A stretch of DNA of 64,000 nucleotides from Methylovirgula sp963708155 (GCA_963708155.1 OY970183.1:124001-188000), one strand, 5' to 3'. Positions 44,570 through 54,927 are shown, numbered from the stretch's first letter. Translations and numbers: made by a program. The notes: generated by a model from the sequence alone, not told the origin.

Positions 44570-46007
44570 TCAGCGCCCGTCCGGCGTCCGCAGGCCGAAC
44601 CACTTGTCCTTCACCTGATCGAAGTGAACGGTCGGATCGTAGCGGACGACATCGAGCCCCAGCCTGTCGGAAGACAATTCACCGACCGCGGCCAAGGTCG
44701 CGTAAGAGGCGACCACCCGATCGCGCTGCGCCGAGACGAGGCTCACCCGCGCATTGAGCAAGGTTTGCTGCGCGTTGAGGACGTCAAGCGTGGTGCGTTG
44801 GCCGACGCGCGCTTCCTCGCGCACGCCTTCAAGCGCGATCTCGGCGGCTTTCACCGCCGCCTGATCCGAGACGATCACCGCCTTCGCCGAATCGAGCAGT
44901 CCCCAATTGGAGACGACCGAGGCGCGCACCTCCGTGCGCTGCAGATCGGCCTGCAGCTCCGCCTGTGACAGCAGTTCCTTCGCCTGGCGGACGCGGGCGT
45001 CGACCTCGCCGCCGGTATAGATGGGGACAGTGACCGCTCCGAACACGGCTCCGTTGAATAATCTGTAACTCGGGATTCCCGAGTAATTGTAGTTCTGCTC
45101 AACCTGGCCGCTGACCGTCACCGTCGGCAGCAGCTCGCCCTCGACGAGCTTGACCTGCAACTCTGCGGCGTCAACCTGCTTCAGGGCCGCCTGCACTTCC
45201 GGATGCTGGGCGATAGCGACATTGATTGCCTCCCCCAGCGTATACGGCAGCAGGCTCTCAACCGAACGCGCCGGCTCAAGATGCGCCGGATCGACACCGA
45301 TCACCTGATGATAATTGGCGATACTGGTTTCAAGGTTGGCCTGCGCCGTGAAATAATCCGAGCGCGCCGACGCAAGGCTCGAAGCCGCCTGCGCAACGTC
45401 AGTGCGCGTCACCTCGCCGACATTGAATTGGTCACGCGTCTGGCGCAGCTGCTCTTCCAGAACGATGATATTGTTCTTGCGCAGATCGAGAATGGCCGTA
45501 TCGCGCAGCACGTCCATATAGGCGGTCGCGCCATTCTGCAGCACGTTCTGTTCCGTGTTGCGCAACGTTTCACGGGCTCCGAGCACATTGGTCTCGGCTT
45601 GGCGCACACTGTTGTAGTTGCGGTTGCCGTTGAAGATCGTTTCGGTCACGGTCAAACCAAGCGTACCCGGCTCCGTATTCTCTCTATACGAAACCGATCC
45701 GCCGGGGCGCCCCAGCAGCGCCCCCGGTTCCTGCGCGCTGAGATAGTTATAGCCATATTGCCCGGTAGCGGAGACCGTCGGGCGATAGGCCGAGGTGGTG
45801 CGGGGAATATCCTCGTCTTTTGCCCGCACGCCGGCACGCTCCTGATTGAGATCAGGATTGGTCCCATACGCGCGCACCAGCGCGCCTGACATCGTTTCGG
45901 CGCGCGCGGTGTCGAAGCCAGCGAGCGGCCGTTACGACAGAAGCAAGCGCAAACGCCGGCACCAGCGCGCCCGCGCGAAAAACGAAGTTGCGCGCTTGAA
46001 GATTCAA
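44570..46007 (-). CDS. tolC: TolC-family outer-membrane efflux protein, apparent frame break in signal peptide
   Basis: The mature part (from FDTARAETMSGALVRAYGTN) encodes the two tandem coiled-coil/beta-barrel halves typical of TolC: NPDLNQERAGVRAKDEDIPR, LRKNNIIVLEEQLRQTRDQF, then VPIYTGGEVDARVRQAKELL and the final DRVVASYATLAAVGELS. It exports substrates together with RND or ABC pumps. The export signal (FRAGALVPAFALASVVTAA) is in another frame; removing one base at about 45923 joins the two. The uninterrupted frame begins at 45892. The start is uncertain, perhaps TTG at about 46007. Confidence 0.85.
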
Positions 46008-46254
46008 GAAACGCCGACCGGTCCGACACCCGCTGTTGTTCAAACCTGGAAACTCCACATTGCACCGGCGCAGAAGCGCGACGCCCGGCTTGGCGACCGT
46101 CGTCAGGCTGCGCAACGACTCCACAAAGTCCGAGCTCGCAATGTATTGGTATTAAGCCGCTCTCCAGCCCAGCGCCAAGCCTGCGACGGCAGAAAGTGGG
46201 CGGGTGGCGCAAAAATGCGACACATTCGGGTACGTTTAGTGAAAGGCGCAGCCG

Positions 46255-46965
46255 TCAGAAAATGAAGGCCGGCTCCTTACGGAAGTCGGGGATAAGCGGC
46301 GCCGAAGCGTCGAAGAGCGGGCGCGTGCTGATCTCGCCGGAATTCTTTTCGAAGGCCACCGCGCGGCACGCGAGCCTGTCCACAGAATTCTCAACCCGAG
46401 ACAGCGCGAGGAGCCGGCCGCCATCGCTCAATTGCGCGAACAATGTGTCGAGATGGTCCTCGACCGCACCATTGACGAAAATGACGTCGAAAGGCGCTGC
46501 GGCGGCGACGCCCTCGCGCAACGGGCCGCCAAACACGGGAATTGCGCCAAGGTCCGCGGCGGCAAGATTGGATTTGGCGGCAGCCTGCAGGTCGGGATCG
46601 GATTCAAGGGCCGTCACGCTTTGCGTTAGACCCGCCAGAATGGCCGTGGAATAGCCGGTGCCGGGTGCGACATCGAGAACACGGTCGCTTGCCTTGATTT
46701 CAGCCGCTTGGATGAGCCTCGCGAGAACCAGAGGCGGCAGAAGCCGGCGCTCGGGCGCGCCGGCGCGGGCGTCGGCGATCTTGAGCGCGGTATCCGAATA
46801 GGCCAGTTCGCGGACCCCCGCCGGAACGAATTTTTCGCGCGGCACAGCGAGAAACCGGGCGATGAGCGCGCGGTCCGTGACGTCGAAAGTCCGGATCTGG
46901 CATTCGACCATCGTGAGACGCAACGCGGCGAAAGCCGCCTCTGATCCGTCAGCTTCAAGTGCCAT
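46255..46965 (-). CDS. pcm: protein-L-isoaspartate O-methyltransferase family protein
   Basis: About 236 residues from MALEADGSEAAFAALRLTMV. Motifs: VECQIRTFDVTDRALIARF, FVPAGVRELAYSD, the SAM loop VLDVAPGTGYSTAIL and the post-loop acidic residue in ALESDP. Canonical repair enzymes use MVERQI; this VECQI variant is typical of the alphaproteobacterial group next to tolC. It may methylate damaged aspartyl residues or another substrate. The pcm-tolC order is conserved in relatives. Confidence 0.88.
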   Translation of the reverse strand: MALEADGSEAAFAALRLTMVECQIRTFDVTDRALIARFLAVPREKFVPAGVRELAYSDTALKIADARAGAPERRLLPPLVLARLIQAAEIKASDRVLDVAPGTGYSTAILAGLTQSVTALESDPDLQAAAKSNLAAADLGAIPVFGGPLREGVAAAAPFDVIFVNGAVEDHLDTLFAQLSDGGRLLALSRVENSVDRLACRAVAFEKNSGEISTRPLFDASAPLIPDFRKEPAFIF

Positions 46966-47162
46966 CTGTTGCAATCCCGAGCTTAGCCGCCGCGCAGCAT
47001 CGGCGCGGCTTATAGGACCGCCCGTTCGCCCTGTCCATGCCGTTGCAGCATGGCGGCCGCGGGGCAATGTCAGAGCGTTGCAAAGCCAGGGCCAAGATGC
47101 AACACGTTGACGATTCCGTCAGCACCGCCGTTCTGGCGGCGAGCAAATTATGGTGGAGACGA

Positions 47163-47735
47163 ATGTCCGACGTTGAGCCGACTGAACATTTCGAGCAGGC
47201 CGAACATGCCGAGCATGCCGCCCATTCGGGCAATCCGTTTTTGGCGCGTGTCGCCGTTACGATCGCTATTTTGGCGGTGATTGCCGCATTCATCGGCAGC
47301 CTTGAGACCATCGAGACGGCCGCCACCATCGACGCCAAGAGCCAGGCGACATTGTTTCAAGACAAGGCGACGGACAGTTGGGGCTTTTACCAGGCCAAAA
47401 GTCTCAAGAAAAATCTTTATGACATCGCCGCGGTTCTGGCCGGTCCCGGCGCCAACGCCGATAATTTCAAGGCGCAGGCGAAACACAACGAAGAAGACCA
47501 GGAATCGATCAGCCTAGCCGCCAAGACGCAGGAAGAATTGACGGAGCAAAGTCTGCGCTCCAGCGAGAAGCACGAACGCCGCCACAAGATCCTCACGATC
47601 GCGGTGACCCTGCTCCACATTTCAATCGCGATCGCGACGATCTCGATCATCCGCCAGGGCGCGCGCTGGCCATGGTATGCGGCGCTCGGCCTCGGCCTCT
47701 TGGGCTCAGCGGGCGCGGCCTTCGCCTATCTCTAG
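47163..47735 (+). CDS. DUF4337 membrane protein
   Basis: 190 residues from MSDVEPTEHFEQAEHAEHAA. Segments: a membrane helix (VAVTIAILAVIAAFIGSLE), the DUF4337 core TAATIDAKSQATLFQDKATD, SWGFYQAKSLKKNLYDIAA, a helical KAQAKHNEEDQESISLAAK region, and two C-terminal helices. Function unknown. Convergent with the cysteine peptidase gene. Confidence 0.88.
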   Translation: MSDVEPTEHFEQAEHAEHAAHSGNPFLARVAVTIAILAVIAAFIGSLETIETAATIDAKSQATLFQDKATDSWGFYQAKSLKKNLYDIAAVLAGPGANADNFKAQAKHNEEDQESISLAAKTQEELTEQSLRSSEKHERRHKILTIAVTLLHISIAIATISIIRQGARWPWYAALGLGLLGSAGAAFAYL

Positions 47736-47756
47736 GCCGCGTCGGTCGCCAAAAAC

Positions 47757-48381
47757 TCAGCGCGAGACGATCGCCGGTTCGCGTCGTCGGCGGACCGATC
47801 TGAAGCCAGACATTCTCATCCGTCTGCGACTGGCGTTTGACGAAATGATAATGCGTAGCGTCCCAGGGTTTGATCTGGTCGCTAAGATTGTCGAGCACGA
47901 ATTCGCCGTGGTCGGTCTTCACTGTCAGGATCGCATGGCCTTCGTCATGCGTGTCCTTCACCACGGTCATCAGAAGCGCCTGACGGGGAAAACCGAGTTC
48001 GATCAGCAGCCGCCGCTTGAACATGGCGAAATCCTCGCAATCGCCCTTGCCATCCAGCGGATAATCCCATTGGTCGACGACATGCCAATGATCCCAGTCG
48101 GTGATCGGCGTGACCGTCTTGTTGACCCATTTGTTGATACGATCGATTGCCTTGAACGCGGCGGCGGAAAGGGTGATGTCGCGCGGCGCCAATTGGCCGT
48201 GCTCGCATTCGCCGGAATAGCGGCGGCAGAAATCGACCCAGCCAAAGGGTACGCTGGTCGCCTCGCCAATGGCTGCATAGCTCGCCTTGAGCACCGGCGC
48301 CTCTGCCGCCAGCGCGGTAGAGACACTCGCCAGAACCACAAGCGCCAGCGCGCCGGCGCGCGCCCCCCAAACCCCGAACAT
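47757..48381 (-). CDS. bacterial transglutaminase-like cysteine peptidase (BTLCP), likely one-base frame break at 3' end
   Basis: A signal peptide (ALVVLASVSTALAAEAP) is followed by the COG3672 pattern: PFGWVDFCRRYSGECE, WVNKTVTPITDWDHW, and the triad region with DGKGDCEDFAMFKRRLL (Cys), DEGHAILTVKTDHG (His) and VLDNL (Asp). Exported proteins of this family include LapG, which cleaves the adhesin LapA. As written the frame runs 110 bases further into the convergent gene. Removing one C at about 47781 gives a short natural end (EPAIVSR) and leaves a 21-base gap between the genes. Confidence 0.85.
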
Positions 48382-48662
48382 GCTGAAATCCCCCGCCTTT
48401 CGTCACGAGACGATGGGCGCGGGCGTTTGCGGGCGGCGTAAGCAATTCGTTCGAATTTTATCGAAACGGCTTTTTCGTATTCTAATAAAATCTAGCGAAA
48501 CCAGTTAGTTACCGGATTACATTCAATTTTATCGATCATTTCCGGAGCGCGAAAACACACGCAAGAGCGGCCAGCGGCCTTGGCGGACCCCGCTGCCAGC
48601 CTCATATTCCTCGCATGTTTCCTGCGCGCTCGAGTCTGCGCCCTCCTCTTCCCGGATCCCTC

Positions 48663-49526
48663 ATGTCCCTGTACGAACACCCCAGAGACCCGGCCGCGAA
48701 CCCGCTGCCGCCAGTGATCACAACCGGGCAGCTTTCCCCCGAGGATGCCGCAGCCCTCGCCCGCGCGGTGGACCAGCTCGAGCACAAGAGCTTCGCCATG
48801 CGCATCGCCAGCGCTTTCGGCGGCGAGATCGAACGGTTGGGCAGAATGCTCCCGCATAACGTCACGAGCATCGTCGACCGCGCGGTCGAGGGCGCCGTCC
48901 GCACGGCCTTTACCGCGACCTTGCGCACCCTGCGGCCGCATGCGCTGACCGACCAGCGCGGCCTCCATAAGGCCGCCGTGACGCTTTCAGGCACACTGGG
49001 CGGCGCCTTCGGCATCGCGACGCTGCCGGTTGAACTGCCCTTCTCGACGATGGTCATGCTGCGCTCGATCGCCGCCATCGCCCGCGCCGCCGGCGAGGAT
49101 CTTTCGCAGCCGGACGCGGCGCTCGCCTGCCTTCAGGTCTTCGCGCTCGGCGCCGGCAAGGAAAATCAGCTCGCGCTGGAGAGCAGCTATTTCTCGGTCC
49201 GCAGCGTGCTGGCCAAATCGGTCAGCGAGGCGGCGCGCTTTATGATCAACCGCGGCATTGCCGATGAGGGCGCGCCGGTCATTGCACGCCTGATCGGGCA
49301 GATCGCGGCGCGGTTCGGAATTGTCGTTTCCGACAAGCTCGCGGCGCAGGCTGTGCCCCTGATCGGCGCAGCCGGCGGCGGCGCAATCAACTTCGCCTTC
49401 ATCGATCATTTCCAATCGGTCGCGCAGGGACATTTCACGGTCCGCAGGCTTGAGCGGGCCTATGGCCAGGCGCTCGTCCGCACCGAATATGACCGGTTGC
49501 TCGCCCAGAAGAACGCCAAGAACTGA
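48663..49526 (+). CDS. EcsC-family protein
   Basis: About 287 residues from MSLYEHPRDPAANPLPPVIT. The EcsC pattern is visible: KSFAMRIASAFGGEIERLGR, LHKAAVTLSGTLGGAFGIAT then LPVELPFSTMVMLRSIAAIA, and FFSVR-like YFSVRSVLAK. C-terminal GGGAINFAFIDHFQSVAQGH is also conserved. Named after the third gene of a Bacillus ABC transporter operon, its biochemical role is unknown. A peripheral membrane location is likely. Confidence 0.88.
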   Translation: MSLYEHPRDPAANPLPPVITTGQLSPEDAAALARAVDQLEHKSFAMRIASAFGGEIERLGRMLPHNVTSIVDRAVEGAVRTAFTATLRTLRPHALTDQRGLHKAAVTLSGTLGGAFGIATLPVELPFSTMVMLRSIAAIARAAGEDLSQPDAALACLQVFALGAGKENQLALESSYFSVRSVLAKSVSEAARFMINRGIADEGAPVIARLIGQIAARFGIVVSDKLAAQAVPLIGAAGGGAINFAFIDHFQSVAQGHFTVRRLERAYGQALVRTEYDRLLAQKNAKN

Positions 49527-49550
49527 TCGTGAAGCACTAATCGTGAAGAA

Positions 49551-50453
49551 CTAGTCCTTCGGCCAGAGCCAGGCGGCGCCGCGCACACCGCTGGAATCGC
49601 CATGCTCGGCCTGCAGCACGCGCGTCGTCATAACATCGGAAAAGGCATAGCGCGCCAGCAGCGGCGGCAGCATCTCGTAAAGCTGCGGGATTTTCGAGAG
49701 GCCGCCGCCGAAGACAATTGCTTCTGGATCGACAATGTTGATGACGACTGCCAGCGCCCGCGCCAGCCGGTCCACATAAATATCGAGCGTCGCCTGCGCC
49801 GCGGCATCGCCCGCCGCCGCGGCCGCGGCAATGTCGGTAGCGCTTAGTTCTTTCCCGGTGCGCTGGCGATATTCCGCCGAAAACGCCCCACCGCAAAGAT
49901 ACGTCTCGACGCAATCGTCCTGCCCGCAGAAGCAGCGGCGCGGCGCCAGCCGCCGCTCGATCTCGTTGAGCGGTAGCGGGATGTGACCCCATTCTCCGGC
50001 TATCTTGTTGCGGCCCGAAACGAGCTTGCCATCGATGACAAGGCCACCGCCGACGCCGGTCCCGAGGATCACCGCGAAGACGCTCGCAGCGCCTGCCGCC
50101 GCCCCGTCGACCGCCTCCGACAGGGCAAGGCAATTGGCGTCATTCTCCGTGCGAATCTCGCGGCCGAGCAGCTTGCCGATGTCAGCTACGAAGGGCTTGC
50201 CGTTCATCACCAGCGTATTGGAATTGCGCAGCAGGCCAGTCTTCGGCGAGATGGAGCCTGGCGTTGCGATGCCGAGGCTTGCCGTCTCGCCAAGGTCGGC
50301 TTCGACACTGAGTACGAGATCGCGGATCGCCGCGAGGATCGCCTCATAGTCGCCTGCAGGCGTCGGCTTGCGGCGGCGCTCGCGGACACTGCCATCATCG
50401 GCAAGCGCGATCGCCTCGATTTTCGTGCCCCCCAGATCGATGCCGATCCGCAT
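49551..50453 (-). CDS. ROK-family sugar kinase (fructokinase/N-acetylglucosamine kinase type)
   Basis: 300 residues. The phosphate-binding start is MRIGIDLGGTKIEAIAL. The ROK signature is AVILGTGVGGGLVIDGKLVSG plus EWGHIPLP with the catalytic Asp in TENDANCLALSEAVDG. The zinc site follows in CFCGQDDCVETYLCGGA. It phosphorylates a hexose with ATP; the exact sugar cannot be read from sequence. It is convergent with the EcsC gene. Confidence 0.92.
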   Translation of the reverse strand: MRIGIDLGGTKIEAIALADDGSVRERRRKPTPAGDYEAILAAIRDLVLSVEADLGETASLGIATPGSISPKTGLLRNSNTLVMNGKPFVADIGKLLGREIRTENDANCLALSEAVDGAAAGAASVFAVILGTGVGGGLVIDGKLVSGRNKIAGEWGHIPLPLNEIERRLAPRRCFCGQDDCVETYLCGGAFSAEYRQRTGKELSATDIAAAAAAGDAAAQATLDIYVDRLARALAVVINIVDPEAIVFGGGLSKIPQLYEMLPPLLARYAFSDVMTTRVLQAEHGDSSGVRGAAWLWPKD

Positions 50454-50582
50454 CCTTCCTCCCTGAATTCCCGATCTTATTTGCTCTATATGGCGCCAAG
50501 CGGCGGCTGGAAAAGTGTGAAGCGGCCTTGGTGCGGAGGCAAGCTTGGCCGCCGTTATTGCGTCGCTTGTGCGCTGGCGGCG

Positions 50583-51428
50583 CTACACGCCGATATTGTC
50601 GATGAGCCTTGTCCCGCCGATCCGCGCCGCAACAAGCAGGCGGATCGGCCCGTCAGCGTGCGCGGTGACCGGCGCCAACGTATCGGCGTGCCGCGCCGCC
50701 ACATAATCCACTGCAAAGCCTGCTTCGGTCAGGGCGTCGCGCGCGCTGTCGACGGCAGACTCGACCGGCGCGCCCTGCAAGATCGCCGCGCGGCAACGCT
50801 CAAGCGCAGCGTGAAGCAGCGGCGCAACTCTCCGCTCGTTCGACCCGAGATAGACATTCCGCGAAGACAGCGCGAGGCCATCCGCCGCGCGGATCGTCGG
50901 CGCGCCGACAATCTCGGCTTCGATGTTGAGATCGCGCGCCATCCGGCGAATCACGGCGAGCTGCTGATAATCCTTCTCGCCGAAAACCGCGACATCGGGC
51001 GCGGCCATGATGAGCAGCTTGGCGACGATCGTCGCAACGCCGGCGAAATGATCCGGGCGGAATTTGTCTTCGAGCCCGGCTGTCGCGGGCCCGCCAAGGC
51101 TTACCTTGGTGACGAAGCCCGGCGGATAGACCTCCGCCACCTCCGGCGCGAAAACCAGATCGCCGGCCGCCGCGGCGAAAGCCGCGATGTCCTGCTCGAA
51201 GCTGCGCGGATAAGCGGCAAAATCCTCGTTCGGCGCGAATTGCGTCGGGTTGACGAAGATCGACATGATAACCCGATCCGCGCGCGACCGCGCTCCCCGC
51301 ACAAGCGACAAATGCCCCTCATGCAAGGCGCCCATCGTCGGCACCAGCGCGATCCGTGCGCCTTTTGCGCGCCAGCGCGCGACGGCGCTCCTTAAAGCTA
51401 CGGCGTCGCGCGCGATCTCGATGCTCAA
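50583..51428 (-). CDS. panC: pantoate--beta-alanine ligase
   Basis: 281 residues. ATP-dependent condensation of pantoate and beta-alanine to pantothenate, for coenzyme A. Motifs: VPTMGALHEGHLSLV with the HxGH nucleotide site, IFVNPTQFAPNEDFAAYPR, the substrate loop FRPDHFAGVATIVAKL, VFGEKDYQQL and the KMSKS-equivalent LALSSRNVYL. panB is not adjacent. Confidence 0.96.
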   Translation of the reverse strand: MSIEIARDAVALRSAVARWRAKGARIALVPTMGALHEGHLSLVRGARSRADRVIMSIFVNPTQFAPNEDFAAYPRSFEQDIAAFAAAAGDLVFAPEVAEVYPPGFVTKVSLGGPATAGLEDKFRPDHFAGVATIVAKLLIMAAPDVAVFGEKDYQQLAVIRRMARDLNIEAEIVGAPTIRAADGLALSSRNVYLGSNERRVAPLLHAALERCRAAILQGAPVESAVDSARDALTEAGFAVDYVAARHADTLAPVTAHADGPIRLLVAARIGGTRLIDNIGV

Positions 51429-51442
51429 TTCGGATGCCCTTC

Positions 51443-51916
51443 TCAGATACCTTTGGCGCGAATGGCGCGCCAGCGCGCGCCCTGCCCTGTCTCCGCGCCG
51501 CCGAAGGACGCCAGGAAGGCAATATAATCCTGCGGCAGCCCCTGCCCCTTCGCTCCCGCGAGAATGCTCTCCAGATAATCGGCGGCGGGCCGCCCCTCCG
51601 CTGTCTCGGCGCCGATATAGACGAGCGCGCGCACCGGCTGCGCGCCCTCGCGCAGGACAGGCTGGACGGCCTTGGTATAGAGGCCGCGGCCGACCTCCTC
51701 GAAACGATCGAGCCCCGGAACATCCGACAGCGCGAGGTCGAAGAGCACGCCCTCGACATTCGCATGCGGATCGCGCCGCACCGAGGCATAGCCCGACTTC
51801 ATGATGAAGAACTTGTGCCGCGCCAGCCGCGCGCGGCCGAGCGGGCGCGAATTGGGCGCCCGCAGGCGCATGGCGGCGCTATCCATATTCGCGCCATAAG
51901 CGAAATAAAGCGGCAT
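51443..51916 (-). CDS. gamma-glutamylcyclotransferase-fold protein
   Basis: 157 residues. The N-terminal substrate-binding YFAYGANMDSAAM matches the YGSN/YGAN loop of the GGCT/AIG2 fold. The conserved glutamate that acts as base is in LDRFEEVGRGLYTK, and VEGVLFDLALSDV is another family block. It probably acts on gamma-glutamyl compounds, though many members have unknown substrates. Its start lies 14 bases... upstream of panC in the same direction, so co-transcription is likely. Confidence 0.88.
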   Translation of the reverse strand: MPLYFAYGANMDSAAMRLRAPNSRPLGRARLARHKFFIMKSGYASVRRDPHANVEGVLFDLALSDVPGLDRFEEVGRGLYTKAVQPVLREGAQPVRALVYIGAETAEGRPAADYLESILAGAKGQGLPQDYIAFLASFGGAETGQGARWRAIRAKGI

Positions 51917-51971
51917 TTCGAGTCCGGGTCAGAACTGCACCCGGACCCTATAATCGCTGCCGCCGCTCCTG

Positions 51972-54134
51972 TCAGAATTTTTGCGTGAGCGCGCCGAAGA
52001 ATCCCCGCCGCGGCCCATATTGAGGCGCGAAAACACCGATGCCGGAGCCGTCCCTGATCTCGTAGATATTGTCGAAAAGGTTGACGACGTCGAAGCGCAA
52101 TTCCAGCGGCCCCAAGCCCGAATTGCCGGGCAATCGGAATTCATGCGAGATGCCGAGATTGACCTGCGTATAGGGCGCGACTGTGCCGGTATTGGCGAAA
52201 CCGTTGCGCAAGCCGCTGCCGTAGATGAGATCGGCGCTGAATTTCGTTGCCTGCCAAAGATAGGACGCGCCGGCAGAAGCGGTCAGCGTCTGCGCGTGAT
52301 CCGTGTAGATATAGTGATCCGAGATATAGGCGAGCTCGTCCGGATCGAAGAGATATTGGTTCGACGAGACCTGCGTCGCGCGCTGCCGCCCCCAGGCGAA
52401 ATTGCCATAGGCCGAGAAATCGCCCATCTGATAATCGGCCTTGAGTTGGACGCCGGTATTATAGGCCTTGGCGTAGTTGAACGCGGTCAGCACCAGGGCC
52501 TGACCGAATTGCCCGTCGTCGAGCAGATTGGTCGCGCGCTTATAATAGGCATCCACACCTGCGCTCAGACCGGGCAGCAACTTCTGATCGACACCCGCGT
52601 CGAAATAATCTGAACGCTCCGGCCGCACCGGGCTCGATTCATTCACGCCCGGCGCGGCGGTTGTGTTTGCATAAAGCGCGAGATTGGTCGGCGCCGCCAG
52701 CGCCTGCTCCGGCGGCGTGAAATAGCGTGCATAGCCCGCGTGGAACGTCGTCCCGACGAAGGGCTTGTATGTGAGACTGATGCGCGGGCTGAGCTGGTTG
52801 GTGGAGACATAGGCGTCCATCTGATCGAAGCGCAGGCCGCCGTTTAACGTCAGCTGATCGGTGAGGCGCCACTCGTCCTGCGCATAGATCGAGCCGAGCC
52901 AGCCGAGCTTGCTGCTGGAATCATTGACGGCGAAGGGTGTTTCCTGATCCGGGCCTGTGGTCGGCAGCACCAGATCATTGTTGATTGAATCCGTTGATTC
53001 GCCGCTCACCTCAAAGCCGAAGCGGATCGTATGCGGGCCGAGATGATAGGCGGCATCGCCCTGAAAGCCGTTGAGCAGGCTGTCGCGCTGCACGTCCGAG
53101 GCGACGCCGTTGAAGATGATGTCGCCAAGTGAATCGGGCACGAAATGCAGCGTCGAGTAGCGCGAGAAAAAGGCAATCTGCGCATCGATCGGACCGGCGG
53201 ATTTCTGCCAGGCGGCGACATTGTAGAAATTCCGCTCCACCTGATTTTCATTGAGCAGCGATGAATTGAAATCGCTGATGCCGTCGACGGTATAGGCCGG
53301 CGTCTGTCCCGGCGAATTGGGAATTTCGTAGGAACTCACCGAGGTGCCGCTGATAACACTGAACCGGCCACCGTCACCGAGAAGAGTCGAGGCATAACCA
53401 AAGAACTTTCCCTGCGCCGTGAGATCATGGATCGCGTCGTAATCCGGAGTTGGATTTTCGATGCCGACATTGTTGGTCAGCAATTGCCCGGTAACATAGA
53501 ACTGCGTATTGCCGATCGTACCGCCATCATCGAAGCTCGGGTTGAGCGTTGCATGGCTGCCGCCATAGACGGTCAGGCTGCCGCCCGGCTGATATGTCCC
53601 GCTGCGCGTCTGGATATCGACCACGCCTGCGGTGTGCAGGCCATATTGGGCCGGCAAAGCGCCGTCGAGCAGTGTCAAGGAGCTGATAAAGCGCGTCTGC
53701 AGCATCAGGCCGAAGCCTGAGACGCCATCGGGCAGCAGAATGTCGTTGATCCGGTATTGCACATTGGCGTGCTCGTTACGGATGTGCAGATCGCCGCTCG
53801 CCGCCGAATCCTGCGAGACGCCCGGCGCCTGAAGCAGAACCTTTTCCACAGGCGTATCCTGCCCCTGCGGCAGGTTATTGATCGTCGTTTCGTCGATTTT
53901 GTAGGAGTTGGCGCCGACCGGCGCGAAGATATTCGCACGCGCGGCGTCGAGCGCCTCAGTCTTCACCAGTACATCGTGGCTTGGCGCCAGCGGCGATTGG
54001 CTTTCCCCTGCTGCCGTCACGTCGACTTGCGGCAGAGCCTGCTGGGCCTTGACCCCGTTGGCAGCAACAAGGGCCGCAGCCCCCGGCCACGACCCGAAAC
54101 AAAAACGACAAACGCACGAGCCCCCCGATCCCAT
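51972..54134 (-). CDS. TonB-dependent outer-membrane receptor
   Basis: 720 residues. The N-terminus (FGSWPGAAALVAANGVKAQQ) acts as the export signal. The plug domain includes VEKVLLQAPGVSQDSAASGD, then IRNEHANVQYRINDILLPDG and GVVDIQTRSGTY. The barrel ends with LELRFDVVNLFDNIYEIRDG and the terminal aromatic in ALTQKF. No TonB-box consensus or siderophore partner gene is visible next to it, so the ligand is unknown. Confidence 0.92.
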   Translation of the reverse strand: MGSGGSCVCRFCFGSWPGAAALVAANGVKAQQALPQVDVTAAGESQSPLAPSHDVLVKTEALDAARANIFAPVGANSYKIDETTINNLPQGQDTPVEKVLLQAPGVSQDSAASGDLHIRNEHANVQYRINDILLPDGVSGFGLMLQTRFISSLTLLDGALPAQYGLHTAGVVDIQTRSGTYQPGGSLTVYGGSHATLNPSFDDGGTIGNTQFYVTGQLLTNNVGIENPTPDYDAIHDLTAQGKFFGYASTLLGDGGRFSVISGTSVSSYEIPNSPGQTPAYTVDGISDFNSSLLNENQVERNFYNVAAWQKSAGPIDAQIAFFSRYSTLHFVPDSLGDIIFNGVASDVQRDSLLNGFQGDAAYHLGPHTIRFGFEVSGESTDSINNDLVLPTTGPDQETPFAVNDSSSKLGWLGSIYAQDEWRLTDQLTLNGGLRFDQMDAYVSTNQLSPRISLTYKPFVGTTFHAGYARYFTPPEQALAAPTNLALYANTTAAPGVNESSPVRPERSDYFDAGVDQKLLPGLSAGVDAYYKRATNLLDDGQFGQALVLTAFNYAKAYNTGVQLKADYQMGDFSAYGNFAWGRQRATQVSSNQYLFDPDELAYISDHYIYTDHAQTLTASAGASYLWQATKFSADLIYGSGLRNGFANTGTVAPYTQVNLGISHEFRLPGNSGLGPLELRFDVVNLFDNIYEIRDGSGIGVFAPQYGPRRGFFGALTQKF

Positions 54135-54271
54135 AGAATGTATACGTTATATTATTACATTTGTGAAACCGAGGCTGTCAATCGCGAGGGCTTGCGGCGC
54201 CTGCTCGACGGCAATGAAAAAGGCGCGACGTTGCCGCCGCGCCTCAATCTGTTCCTGTCTGGGGGCGATCT

Positions 54272-54835
54272 TTAGGACTTCGCCTTTTCCAGCGCTTCGA
54301 GCGCCTGAGCGAAGCCGCGCAGCGAGAACTGGATCGCGAGATTGCGTCCCGCAGCCTCGGTAAAGGTCAGTCGTCCGGTATCGGCTTCAATCGCACGCCA
54401 GCTCTTCAGGCTCTCGGGGGAGACGGTCGTATCGGCAAAGCAGCCACCGGGGAAGCAGCGCTTCCAGACGAGCGCGATGGTCGGATCGCCATCCTTGGCT
54501 TTGATCCCTGGCGCAACCGGGATGTAGACATTCGGCGGGAAGATGGCGGTAATCCGATATTGCTTCTTATCGGTGCCCATCGGGTGACCGATGCCGATGC
54601 GAGCGATCGGGCTTTGCTGATTCTGCGGAATGACCAATTCCTCGATCTCACAAATCTTCTCGCCTTTGGCGACGTCGGCGCGGCGCTCACACTGCAGGGT
54701 CCAGGCGCCGTAAGTGGCCGTCGTCGTCTCCGGCTGCGAACTGACTGGCGGCGGCTTCTTGTCCTGAGCGAACCCGGCGGAAGCGACGAATTGCACGAGC
54801 GCAAATGAAATCAGCAAAGTTCCGAAGCGACGCAC
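54272..54835 (-). CDS. invasion associated locus B (IalB) family protein
   Basis: About 187 residues. The start is likely GTG, since the first bases of the longer frame (TTGAGGAGT) are themselves the ribosome site. A signal peptide (LLISFALVQFVASAGFAQD) precedes YGAWTLQCERR, CEIEELVIPQNQQSPIARIG and the paired cysteines in WKRCFPGGCFAD. IalB proteins are periplasmic and named for a role in erythrocyte invasion in Bartonella, but are widespread in free-living relatives. Confidence 0.92.
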   Translation of the reverse strand: MRRFGTLLISFALVQFVASAGFAQDKKPPPVSSQPETTTATYGAWTLQCERRADVAKGEKICEIEELVIPQNQQSPIARIGIGHPMGTDKKQYRITAIFPPNVYIPVAPGIKAKDGDPTIALVWKRCFPGGCFADTTVSPESLKSWRAIEADTGRLTFTEAAGRNLAIQFSLRGFAQALEALEKAKS

Positions 54836-54927
54836 GATCTTACTCCTCAACTGATGGCATGGCTTTAGGCGCAGCCTCCGGCCGGGTCAACATAACCCGG
54901 CGAGAATATTTCCCGCGCCGTCGCCGG

